In this document: positions 8,557 through 15,207 of the stretch, in pieces
Position numbering within the stretch: the first letter of the stretch is position 1
Layout: every line of letters starts with the position of its first letter
Origin: Opitutaceae bacterium
GTDB lineage: Bacteria > Verrucomicrobiota > Verrucomicrobiia > Opitutales > Opitutaceae
Assembly (NCBI GenBank): GCA_023269585.1
Contig: JAHFTC010000040.1
Coordinates: 1 to 32,977, forward strand
DNA length: 32,977 nucleotides
Direction: 5' to 3'
Program-made: the position numbers and the translations under genes
The notes under the pieces: model-generated
The model's input: the letters and a program-made list of their open reading frames with translations, nothing else
Told to the model about the DNA's origin: nothing
Database searches by the model: none

Positions 8557-8973
8557 ATGCAGAAAACCCTCGTTATCCTGAAGCCCGACTGCATGCAGCA
8601 GAAGCATGTCGGTCAGGTGATCGCCCGTTTCGAAGCGGCCGGTTTCTCCATTGTGGCGTGCAAGCTGGTGCGCCTCACCAAGGAGATCCTCCGACAGCAC
8701 TACGGTCATCTGGTCGACCAGCCGTACTATCCGCCGCTCGAGGAGTTCATGGGCCAAGGGCCGGTGCTGGTGCTGGCGCTCGCCGGAGAGAACGTGATTC
8801 CGAAGGTGCGCGAACTGCTCGGGCCGACCGATTCGCGCAAGGCCCCGAAGGGCACGATCCGTGGCGATTTCGGCACGGATAACCGGGTCAACATCGCCCA
8901 CGCCTCCGACAGCGTGGAGAACGCCAACCTCGAGATCGCCCGCTTCTTCACGCCTGAGGAAGTCCTCGGTTGA
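8557..8973 (+). CDS. ndk: Nucleoside diphosphate kinase
   Basis: A 138-residue cytoplasmic enzyme that passes the gamma-phosphate from ATP to other (d)NDPs through a phosphohistidine. The start MQKTLVILKPDCMQ is the conserved kinase N-terminus, and the ATG at 8557 gives the usual family length. The active-site histidine is H115 in NIAHASDSVENA (the common form is HGSDS). R-GDFG (GTIRGDFGT) and the C-terminal FF(T)PEE segment are also present. No Shine-Dalgarno sequence is seen (ATACCCAA precedes the ATG). It is followed by a good terminator and is apparently monocistronic, between the long hairpin upstream and the terminator at 8999-9031. Confidence 0.97.
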   Translation: MQKTLVILKPDCMQQKHVGQVIARFEAAGFSIVACKLVRLTKEILRQHYGHLVDQPYYPPLEEFMGQGPVLVLALAGENVIPKVRELLGPTDSRKAPKGTIRGDFGTDNRVNIAHASDSVENANLEIARFFTPEEVLG

Positions 8974-8998
8974 CGGCGCGCCTGCGCTCCTGCTTTTC

Positions 8999-9031
8999 CG
9001 CCGCCGGCCCCGTGCTGGCGGCGTTTCTTTT
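8999..9031 (+). terminator. Terminator after ndk
   Basis: CGCCGCC (8999-9005) pairs with GGCGGCG (9017-9023) and is directly followed by TTTCTTTT (9024-9031), a standard Rho-independent layout 25 bases past the ndk stop. Confidence 0.75.
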
Positions 9032-9096
9032 GGTGCGGCGCCAGTGGGGCGGGAAACGCGGCTTGCCGCGGCGCGGGGCGGCCCGACCATGCGCCG

Positions 9097-9354
9097 ATGG
9101 ACTGCCGTGCCGGTTGCGGGGCGTGTTGCATCGCGCCCTCGATTTCGTCGCCGTTGCCCGGCTTGCCGCAGGGCAAACCGGCGGATGTGGCCTGTCCACA
9201 TCTCGACGCCGCGCTGCGTTGCGCGTTGTTCGGTGATCCGCGGCGGCCGGCGGTGTGCGGTTCGCTGCTGCCGTGTGAGGAGATGTGTGGCGAGAATCGC
9301 GATCACGCGCTCGCCCATTTGCGCCAACTGGAGGCGGCCACGAGGCCGAGGTGA
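9097..9354 (+). CDS. YkgJ-family cysteine-cluster protein
   Basis: An 85-residue protein with the cysteine pattern of the YkgJ/UPF0153 family: MDCRAGCGACC at the start, then CPHLD, C-ALFG, RPAVCGSLLPCEEMCGENRD and AHLRQLE. The cysteines are expected to bind a metal (zinc or an Fe-S cluster); the biochemical role is not established. The N-terminal CxxxCxxCC begins at residue 3, so the ATG at 9097 is well placed. It lies between the ndk terminator and a 48-base palindrome, so it is probably transcribed alone. No Shine-Dalgarno sequence is seen. Confidence 0.85.
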   Translation: MDCRAGCGACCIAPSISSPLPGLPQGKPADVACPHLDAALRCALFGDPRRPAVCGSLLPCEEMCGENRDHALAHLRQLEAATRPR

Positions 9355-9384
9355 GGCGACGCGCGGGCGTGAGGTGGGGAATCC

Positions 9385-9432
9385 CAAGCGCACGGAATTC
9401 TGTTCCGATCGGAACAGACTTCCGTGCGCTTG
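9385..9432. repeat. 48-base near-perfect palindrome between ykgJ-like gene and metG
   Basis: The outer arms CAAGCGCACGGAA and TTCCGTGCGCTTG (9385-9397 and 9420-9432) pair perfectly. After one T/C mismatch, the inner 20 bases TCTGTTCCGATCGGAACAGA (9399-9418) are self-complementary. That gives 24 base pairs around a centre at 9408/9409 with a single mismatch. No T tract follows. It may be an operator, a cruciform-forming repeat element or a non-classical terminator, 97 bases upstream of metG. Confidence 0.85.
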
Positions 9433-9528
9433 CCGGAGCGGGAATCGCTGCGCGCGATCGGTGACGCGCGCGCCGTCCGCGTTTTTTCTTGGCCGTCGGC
9501 GCTCCGGGCGGGCACCTTACGCCCCTTC

Positions 9529-11049
9529 ATGAGCAAGTTCTACATCACGACCGCCATCGACTACGTGAACGGTTCGCCGCACCTGGGCCACGCCTACGAG
9601 AAGGTGCTGACGGATGTCGTCGCCCGTTTTCGGCGGCTGATGGGGGACGACGTGTACTTCCTCACCGGCACCGACGAGCACGGCCAGAAGGTGCAGCAGA
9701 GCGCGCGCGCCAAGGGGATCGACCCGCAGAAATTCTGCGACGACACCTCGGCGGAGTTCCAGGCGCTCTGCGCCAAGCTCGAGATCTCCAACGACGACTT
9801 CATCCGCACGACGCAACCGCGCCACAAGGACGTTGTCCGCCGCCTGCTGCAGCAACTCTTCGACAAGGGCGAGATCTACAAGGCTGAATACAAGGGCTTC
9901 TACAGCGCGCGCCAGGAGCAGTTTCTTCAGGAGAAGGACCGTGGCCCCGACGGCAAGTGGCCGGAGCTCTTCGGCGAGGTCGTCGAGATCACCGAGTCGA
10001 ACTACTTCTTCAAACTCGCCTCCTACCAGCAGTGGTTGATCGACCACATCAAGAGCCACGAGGACTTCATCTTCCCGCGCTTCCGCGCCAAGCAGGTGCT
10101 CGAGTTCCTCTCCGAGCCGCTCAACGACCTCTGCATCTCCCGCCCGAAGGAGCGCCTCGAGTGGGGCATCCCGCTGCCGTTCGACGAGGGCTATGTCACC
10201 TACGTCTGGTTCGACGCGCTGGTGAACTACTACTCGGCCGTGGCCGACAAGGGCAAATGGCCGGCCGACATCCACGTGATCGGTAAGGATATTCTGGTGC
10301 CGCCGCACTCCGTCTACTGGCCGATCATGCTCCAGGCCTGCGGGCTGGAGCTGCCGAAGTCGCTGCTCGTGCATGGCTGGTGGTCGATCAACGGCTCGAA
10401 GATGTCGAAGAGCACGGGCAACTTCGTCGACGCCTTCGCCTTCGCCGACCAGCACGGCGCCGATGCGCTGCGCTATTTCCTCATCCGCGAGATGAGCGTG
10501 GGGCAGGACAGCGATTTCTCGATGGCCCAGTTCAACTCGCGCTACAATGCCGAGCTCGCCAACAACCTCGGCAACCTCGTCAACCGCACGCTCAACATGA
10601 CCAACCGCTTCGCCGGCGGGGTGGTGCCCGCGGCGGCCGGCGAGGACGACACCGAGCGCGAGCTGAAGGCGCTGTGGGAGAAAACCCGCGACGAGGTGCT
10701 GAGGCTGAACGCGGAGTTCGCCTTCCACATCGCGCTCGAGCGCACCTTCACGTTCATCACCGCGACCAACGCCTACATCGAGAAGCGCGCGCCGTGGAAG
10801 CTCGGCAAGTCCGCCGCCGATGCCGACCAGGCGCTCCTGCGCACCTCGCTCGCGACGATGGCGGAGGCGCTGCGCCTCTCCGCCGCGCTGCTCCAGCCTG
10901 TGATGCCCGGCACCGCCGGCAAGATCGACGCGCTGCTCGGCCACAAGGCCGAGGGTGCGTGGCAATCCCAGCTCGTCTGGGGCGCCGGTCTCACCGGCAA
11001 GAAGCTCGGCGAAGCCGCGATTCTCTTTCCGAAGCCGCAGGCGGCGTGA
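9529..11049 (+). CDS. metG: Methionyl-tRNA synthetase
   Basis: A 506-residue class I aminoacyl-tRNA synthetase that charges tRNA-Met. The HIGH-type motif is HLGH at residues 18-21, and KMSKS is at residues 291-295 (SKMSKSTGNF). The connective region (FYSARQEQFLQEKD) lacks the CxxC zinc knuckles, so this is the short, zinc-less type without the C-terminal tRNA-binding domain. An anticodon-binding helical domain follows (NLGNLVNRTLNM). The ATG at 9529 is chosen because MSKFYITTAIDYVNG is the usual start; no Shine-Dalgarno sequence is present (CGCCCCTTC precedes). Its last 204 bases before the stop have a second copy, about 92% identical, at 12929-13132, with a foreign-looking cassette between. 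Confidence 0.97.
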   Translation: MSKFYITTAIDYVNGSPHLGHAYEKVLTDVVARFRRLMGDDVYFLTGTDEHGQKVQQSARAKGIDPQKFCDDTSAEFQALCAKLEISNDDFIRTTQPRHKDVVRRLLQQLFDKGEIYKAEYKGFYSARQEQFLQEKDRGPDGKWPELFGEVVEITESNYFFKLASYQQWLIDHIKSHEDFIFPRFRAKQVLEFLSEPLNDLCISRPKERLEWGIPLPFDEGYVTYVWFDALVNYYSAVADKGKWPADIHVIGKDILVPPHSVYWPIMLQACGLELPKSLLVHGWWSINGSKMSKSTGNFVDAFAFADQHGADALRYFLIREMSVGQDSDFSMAQFNSRYNAELANNLGNLVNRTLNMTNRFAGGVVPAAAGEDDTERELKALWEKTRDEVLRLNAEFAFHIALERTFTFITATNAYIEKRAPWKLGKSAADADQALLRTSLATMAEALRLSAALLQPVMPGTAGKIDALLGHKAEGAWQSQLVWGAGLTGKKLGEAAILFPKPQAA

Positions 11050-11078
11050 TGCTTGCGCTCGGGGCTGCGACGGCTGGA

Positions 11079-11117
11079 TGGGAATGAGGGGAGTAGGGGG
11101 AAGAATGGGGCCGGGGC
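11079..11117. repeat. Imperfect inverted repeat flanking the four-helix-bundle gene
   Basis: The plus strand here (GGGAATGA, then GGGGGAAGAATGG) resembles the minus strand at 11765-11727 (GGGAATAATGGGA, then GAGGGGAAGAATGG), which encodes the odd N-terminus of the neighbouring protein. The two G-rich arms lie either side of the gene in inverted orientation. Confidence 0.4.
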
Positions 11118-11134
11118 TGAACGGACGGAGGCGC

Positions 11135-11767
11135 TCAGCCCTGCTGCCGCTTCCGGGCTTCGGATCGGGCGCGGGTCATGCGTTCGCGCAGACCGCCTTG
11201 GCTGACGAAGTCGTGATCGAGCCGGCGGAGCTGCTGGTCGATCAGGTAGTTGGTCTGGTGGAGGAGGCAGATCGCGATGTTGGCCACGGTCGCAGCCGGG
11301 CGAGTCTCCACGAACTGGCGGATGTCCTCGTAGTTGAGGCCAGGTTTCCGACCAAGCTCGCGCATATAGAGTGCCTCTGGTGACTCTTTGTCCCAAACCG
11401 GGAGATCACGGGCGCGCAGATAGTCGAGGTAGTCGTCGAGCAGTTCCTCAAGGCTGGCGCGGGCAACGTTGGTCAGCTTGATCTCGGTCTCCTTCGAGGT
11501 GCGGCCGGCCTTGCTGCCCTCGAGGATGTTCTTTTTCCCCGAGCGTGCGGCCTGGATCATCTGGTCGATGGTGCGGTCGCTTTTGGCGAGAAACTGATGT
11601 GCGAAACGGAAGGTGAGATCGTAGATCAGCTCGGCTTTCTGGAACGAGAGCAGGTTTCGGTAGTCGCCGCGTGGCGGAATAGCCGAAGGCCATGGGTTGG
11701 AGTTCGGCGGAGTGTCGTCTCCGTGGCCCGTACCATTCTTCCCCTCGATCCCATTATTCCCGTTCAT
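11135..11767 (-). CDS. Four-helix-bundle suffix-domain protein
   Basis: A 210-residue protein of the four-helix-bundle family related to proteins encoded in 23S rRNA intervening sequences. Diagnostic segments are FQKAELIYDLTFRFAHQFL, DRTIDQMIQAARSGKKNILE, SKAGRTSKETEIKLTNVA and RASLEELLDDYLDYLR; the C-terminal extension (NIAICLLHQTNYLIDQQLRR) is the suffix domain. The function is unknown; relatives are typical of variable regions. The first 25 or so residues (MNGNNGIEGKNGTGHGDD) are low complexity and derive from a G-rich repeat that also lies beyond the 3' end, so the true start may be further in. It follows the RhuM gene by 22 bases on the same strand, a likely two-gene operon within the metG-flanked cassette. 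Confidence 0.85.
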   Translation of the reverse strand: MNGNNGIEGKNGTGHGDDTPPNSNPWPSAIPPRGDYRNLLSFQKAELIYDLTFRFAHQFLAKSDRTIDQMIQAARSGKKNILEGSKAGRTSKETEIKLTNVARASLEELLDDYLDYLRARDLPVWDKESPEALYMRELGRKPGLNYEDIRQFVETRPAATVANIAICLLHQTNYLIDQQLRRLDHDFVSQGGLRERMTRARSEARKRQQG

Positions 11768-11789
11768 GGTATCATGCCTTGCCGCTTGG

Positions 11790-12845
11790 TTACTTCTCCC
11801 GCTCCTTCGGCTTCTTGGGCCGCGGCCGTTCTGCCAGCTGCTGGGCGGCTCGTTCGAAGTCGGCGTCGATGGGGCGGGGATCGGTGGCGTGCAGCGCCTT
11901 GAACCGGTCGAACTCCAGCTCGGCTTTGGCCTTGGCGGCCTCGGCCGTGACCTTGCCGGCGTGGTCGAGGAGTTCGCGGTCCGAGAGTCTCAGGAAGTCG
12001 TCGAGCTTCGCGATCCAGGCGCGCATCGTCATCGGTTTGCGGTTGAGCGCCTGCACCTCGGCGAACTCGAGGTAGGCGCTGACGATGCGGTTGAGCGCGT
12101 GGAGTTCGTCCTCGCGGAGGTAGTTCTTGGCGACGGTGACATCCTCACGTCGCACGATGCCGCCGGGGCGCGTTGCCTGCAGGCCCATGTGCGGCTGGGC
12201 GGCGTCGGCGCGTTCGGCGATCAGCTCGGCGGCGGTGTGGCCGTGGACGGCCCAGTGCATTTTGTTCTGCACGGTGGCGAAGAACTGCTGCGACAGCTCG
12301 GTGCTCGGAGTGTAGTCGACGCTGGTCGCGTAGAGATCGAGGACCTTCTGATAGAAGCGGCGCTCGGAGGAGCGGATGTCGCGGATGCGCTCCAGGAGTT
12401 CGTCGAAGTAATCCTTCTGGCCCGGGCCGGGCGGATTCTTGAGTCGCTCGTCGTCCATCGTGAAGCCCTTCACGAGGTACTCGGTTAAACGCGCCGTGGC
12501 CCACTGGCGGAACTGCGTGCCACGGTGGCTGCGAACCCGGTAGCCGACGGCGAGAATCGCGGGGAGCGAGTAGTGTTCGATTTTACGAGCGACCTGCCGA
12601 GGTCCCTCGGATCGAACTATCCGGAATTTCCGGATAGTTGCTTCGGGATTCAGCTCGTTCTCCTCGTAGATGTTGACGAGGTGCTCGTTGATGGTCCGCA
12701 CATCCTTCTGGAAGAGTTCGGCGATGAGATTCTGCGTCAGCCAGATCGTCTCGTTCTCGAAGCGGCACTGGATGCGGGTGCGGCCGTCCTCGGTCTGGTA
12801 GAGGACGATCGAAGACTGGGGAGGCAGCGGGGTATCGTCGGGCAT
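11790..12845 (-). CDS. RhuM-family protein
   Basis: A 351-residue RhuM-type protein, named after a gene on a Salmonella pathogenicity island; its molecular role is unknown. The conserved N-terminal half is clear: IVLYQTEDGRTRIQCRFENE, TIWLTQNLIAELFQKDVRTI, NEHLVNIYEENEL, then HYSLPAILAVGYRVRSHRGT and FRQWATARLTEYLVKGF. The WLTQ..IAELF..D.RTI segment resembles a helix-turn-helix, hinting at DNA binding. A lysine- and proline-rich tail ends the protein (RPKKPKEREK). It is upstream of, and probably co-transcribed with, the four-helix-bundle gene. The family is common in accessory islands near restriction and toxin-antitoxin genes, which fits its position in an inserted cassette. Confidence 0.92.
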   Translation of the reverse strand: MPDDTPLPPQSSIVLYQTEDGRTRIQCRFENETIWLTQNLIAELFQKDVRTINEHLVNIYEENELNPEATIRKFRIVRSEGPRQVARKIEHYSLPAILAVGYRVRSHRGTQFRQWATARLTEYLVKGFTMDDERLKNPPGPGQKDYFDELLERIRDIRSSERRFYQKVLDLYATSVDYTPSTELSQQFFATVQNKMHWAVHGHTAAELIAERADAAQPHMGLQATRPGGIVRREDVTVAKNYLREDELHALNRIVSAYLEFAEVQALNRKPMTMRAWIAKLDDFLRLSDRELLDHAGKVTAEAAKAKAELEFDRFKALHATDPRPIDADFERAAQQLAERPRPKKPKEREK

Positions 12846-12928
12846 CGGAGATTGGGCGAAGACGCGGTCGGAAGCGTGGACAAAACCCGCGGTCGAGGCG
12901 AGGCCGGAGCGGTGTGTTCTTTGTGGTG

Positions 12929-13138
12929 ACCTCGCTGCCGACGCTGGCCGAGGCGCTGCGCCTCTCCGCTGCGCTGCTCCCGCCCGTGATGCCCGGCACC
13001 GCCGGCAAGATCGACGCGCTGCTCGGCCACAAGGCCGAAGGCACGTGGCAGTCTCAGCTCGTCTGGGCCGCGGGTCTCACCGGCAAGAAGCTTGGCGCAA
13101 CCGCGATTCTCTTTCCGAAGCCGCAGGCGGCGGCTTAA
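12929..13138 (+). pseudogene. Detached metG 3'-end copy
   Basis: This stretch encodes a diverged repeat of the last 68 or so residues of methionyl-tRNA synthetase (AEALRLSAALLPPVMPGTAG, KIDALLGHKAEGTWQSQLVW, LTGKKLGATAILFPKPQAAA). Counting by eye I find about 17 differences over 204 aligned bases against 10843-11046, several of them changing amino acids. It ends in its own TAA. It has no catalytic domain and no start region, so it is a remnant: either the original metG tail displaced by the cassette, or a tail carried in by it. Confidence 0.9.
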
Positions 13139-13244
13139 GCCGCTCACGGTCGCGGTGAATTGTGTGCCGCGCGCGGTGCCCGCAGGGAACCGGTTCGGCG
13201 CATCCCCCTGCGCTCGCGACTTCCGGTGAGGGGCGGGGAGCCGT

Positions 13245-13333
13245 CGGCAGTTCTTGCCGTTTCGACCGAACGGTCGGGGAATGCCGGCGATCGCGGAGGC
13301 GGGGCGAGGTGTGAGTCGTTGTGGGGCAACAAC
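13245..13333. promoter_or_regulatory. Three short palindromes upstream of the flagellar promoter
   Basis: CGGCA-GTTCT-TGCCG (13245-13259), CGACCG-AA-CGGTCG (13263-13276) and GTTGT-GGGGCA-ACAAC (13318-13333) lie 48-136 bases upstream of the predicted flagellar start site near 13381. This is the zone where sigma-54 activators usually bind. The sequences differ from each other, so they are candidate sites only. Confidence 0.3.
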
Positions 13334-13354
13334 TAAGCGGCGCTGTGCGCGCTT

Positions 13355-13370
13355 TGGCATCGGCATTGCT
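13355..13370 (+). promoter_or_regulatory. Sigma-54 (-24/-12) promoter of the flagellar operon
   Basis: TGGCAT-CGGCA-TTGCT matches the sigma-54 consensus TGGCAC-N5-TTGCW with one change (C to T at the end of the -24 block) and exact spacing. The predicted start site is about 13381, two bases before the fliP ATG at 13383, so the message would be almost leaderless. The presence of rpoN in the same window and the known use of sigma-54 for flagellar genes support the call. Confidence 0.7.
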
Positions 13371-13382
13371 GAAAGGGCTCCG

Positions 13383-14159
13383 ATGTCCTCCACGCTCAAA
13401 CCCTGCCGGTGGCTCCACCGCCTTGCGGGCTTGCTGGTTCCGCTCTGTGTCGCCGCCGCCGCGCAGGCGCAAAGCGCGGCGCAGCCGTTGAAGCTCAATA
13501 TCGATCTCACCGGGGGTGCCGGTGGCATCGGCGATGTGAGCGTGGCGGTGCAGATCGTGATCCTGATGACGCTGCTCACCCTGGCGCCGTCGATCGTGAT
13601 GCTGATGACGAGCTTCACCCGCATCGTGATCGTGCTGGGCTTCGTGCGACAGGCGATCGGCGTGCCCTCGGCGCCCTCGAACCAGATCATCGTGGGGCTT
13701 TCGCTGTTCCTGACGTTCTTCATCATGACGCCGGTCGTCGACCGGATCCACGACGACGCGTTGCAGCCGTATTTCGACGGGAAGATCACATCGCTGGAGG
13801 CGCTCGAGCGGGCGCAGGCCCCGTTGAAGGCGTTCATGCTGCGGCAGACGCGCACCCGCGACATCGAGTTCTTCCTGGAGCTCGGCGGGTACGGGCCCAC
13901 GCCGGTGAAGGAGCTGCCGATGCGGGTGGTGATCCCGTCGTTCGTGCTGAGCGAGCTCCAGACCGCGTTCCAGATGGGCTTCCTCGTCTTCCTCCCGTTC
14001 ATCGTGATCGATTTCCTCGTCTCCACCGTGCTGATGGCGCTGGGCATGATGATGATGCCGCCGACGATCGTGGCGCTGCCGTTCAAACTGCTCCTGTTCG
14101 TCCTGGTCGACGGCTGGGAGCTTGTCGTGCGTTCCCTGGTACAAAGTTTCGTGCAATGA
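13383..14159 (+). CDS. fliP: Flagellar export gate protein FliP
   Basis: A 258-residue inner-membrane protein that forms the core of the flagellar type III export gate with FliQ and FliR. It has a cleavable signal peptide (residues 1-30, WLHRLAGLLVPLCVAAAAQA), usual for FliP. Conserved membrane segments follow (QIVILMTLLTLAPSIVMLMT, SFTRIVIVLGFVRQAIG, GLSLFLTFFIMTPVVD). The C-terminal half is a clear FliP signature: ELQTAFQMGFLVFLPFIVID and ALGMMMMPPTIVALPFKLLL. It starts two bases after the predicted sigma-54 transcription start. Its stop overlaps the fliQ start (ATGA). fliO, often found upstream, is not seen here. Confidence 0.97.
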   Translation: MSSTLKPCRWLHRLAGLLVPLCVAAAAQAQSAAQPLKLNIDLTGGAGGIGDVSVAVQIVILMTLLTLAPSIVMLMTSFTRIVIVLGFVRQAIGVPSAPSNQIIVGLSLFLTFFIMTPVVDRIHDDALQPYFDGKITSLEALERAQAPLKAFMLRQTRTRDIEFFLELGGYGPTPVKELPMRVVIPSFVLSELQTAFQMGFLVFLPFIVIDFLVSTVLMALGMMMMPPTIVALPFKLLLFVLVDGWELVVRSLVQSFVQ

Positions 14160-14425
14160 ATCCCGACCTCGCAATCGAGCTGTTCAAGCTCACGATGTTC
14201 AAGGCGCTCGTCGTCGTCGCGCCGTTCCTGGTCACGGCGTTGGTGACCGGCCTGGTGATAAGCCTCATCCAGTCGGTGACCAGCTTGCAGGAGCAGACCC
14301 TGGTCTTCATTCCGAAGCTCCTCACCGTCGTCGGCGTCTTCCTGTTCCTGTCGCCGTGGCTGGTGCGCACCCTGATGGAGTTCACCGTGGCCTGTGTCGC
14401 GCGGATGGCCGACATGACCCACTAG
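14156..14425 (+). CDS. fliQ: Flagellar export gate protein FliQ
   Basis: An 89-residue protein with two membrane helices, part of the FliPQR export gate of the flagellar basal body. The first helix is VVVAPFLVTALVTGLVISLI, followed by the conserved QSVTSLQEQTLVFIPKLL loop, then a second helix (VVGVFLFLSPWLV). Length is exactly that of the family. The start overlaps the fliP stop by four bases, implying translational coupling. Confidence 0.96.
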   Translation: MNPDLAIELFKLTMFKALVVVAPFLVTALVTGLVISLIQSVTSLQEQTLVFIPKLLTVVGVFLFLSPWLVRTLMEFTVACVARMADMTH

Positions 14426-14437
14426 CGCACGCCCCCG

Positions 14438-15193
14438 ATGCCTGACGCGCTGCTCTTCTCCTGGCTGTTGATCGCGATCCGCGCGACGGCGTTCCTGATG
14501 CTCATGCCCGGGCTGACCGGGCAGCCGATGCCGGTGACGCTGCGGCTGGCGCTGGCGCTGGCGATCGCGACGCTGATCGCGCCGTTGATTCCGGCGCCCG
14601 CGACGAGCCCGGCCACGTTGCTGAGCCTGGGTGCTGCGATCGGTGCCGAGGTGCTGGTGGGCCTGATCATGGGCTATGTGGGCCGGATGGCATTCTACGC
14701 GACCGAGATGGGCGGGCGTATCATCGCCACGGAGATCGGGCTCACGCCGACACCGGGCGTCGATTCGCCCACGGCCTCGAGCGAACCGCTGGCGGCGTTG
14801 CTCCATCGGTTTGCGGCGCTGCTGTATTTTGTCGTCGGCGCGCACCTGTTGGCGATCGGCGCCTTCGCCCGCAGTTTCCATTTCGCGCCGCCCGGTTTGG
14901 CGGCGCTCAACCCCTCCGCGGCCGACCAGCTGATCATCATCACCGGCAAGACCCTTAGCGTGGGCGTGCAGGTGGCGGCGCCGTTCATCGCGCTGAACTT
15001 CCTGGTGACGTTCGCGTTCGGTCTGCTCGGCCGGACGGTGTCGAAAGTGAATGTCTTCGTGCTCAGCATGGGAGCACGGTCGCTGGCGGGCCTCGTGATG
15101 CTCGGCGGTGCCGGGGTGTTGTTCGCCCGTTACCTGCTGGCGGCCTTCGAACGGTTGCCCAGCGACATGCTCGTGTATCTCCCGCGTCCGTAG
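14438..15193 (+). CDS. fliR: Flagellar export gate protein FliR
   Basis: A 251-residue, strongly hydrophobic protein; FliR joins FliP and FliQ in the export gate and contacts FlhB. Family features are the N-terminal LLIAIRATAFLMLMPGL, the central segment VGLIMGYVGRMAFYATEMGG with G-IIATEIGL, and the late membrane segment APFIALNFLVTFAFGLLGRT. It begins 12 bases after fliQ. CGCCCCCG precedes the ATG and no Shine-Dalgarno sequence is visible. Confidence 0.95.
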   Translation: MPDALLFSWLLIAIRATAFLMLMPGLTGQPMPVTLRLALALAIATLIAPLIPAPATSPATLLSLGAAIGAEVLVGLIMGYVGRMAFYATEMGGRIIATEIGLTPTPGVDSPTASSEPLAALLHRFAALLYFVVGAHLLAIGAFARSFHFAPPGLAALNPSAADQLIIITGKTLSVGVQVAAPFIALNFLVTFAFGLLGRTVSKVNVFVLSMGARSLAGLVMLGGAGVLFARYLLAAFERLPSDMLVYLPRP

Positions 15194-15207
15194 CGCCCCG
15201 AACCACC

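Larger units (their letters stand above)
11050..12928. mobile_element. Accessory cassette inserted at the metG 3' end (candidate)
   Basis: About 1.9 kb carrying two minus-strand accessory genes lies exactly between the intact metG 3' end and a detached second copy of that 3' end (12929-13138), both in plus orientation. This is the classic outcome when an element inserts in the end of a gene and restores it with its own tail. No integrase, transposase or att core is recognised, so mobility is inferred from the flanking repeat alone. Confidence 0.45.

Noticed and set aside
9401-9416. LexA-type box in the palindrome upstream of metG
   Set aside because: The box reported for Verrucomicrobia is TGTTC-N4-GAACA. 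Here the half-sites are right but the spacer is six bases, and metG is not an SOS gene.
12737-14881. Long minus-strand open frame across the metG remnant, fliP, fliQ and fliR
   Set aside because: The flagellar genes are certain on the plus strand; the antisense protein is His/Arg/Gln-rich and spans several intergenic regions.
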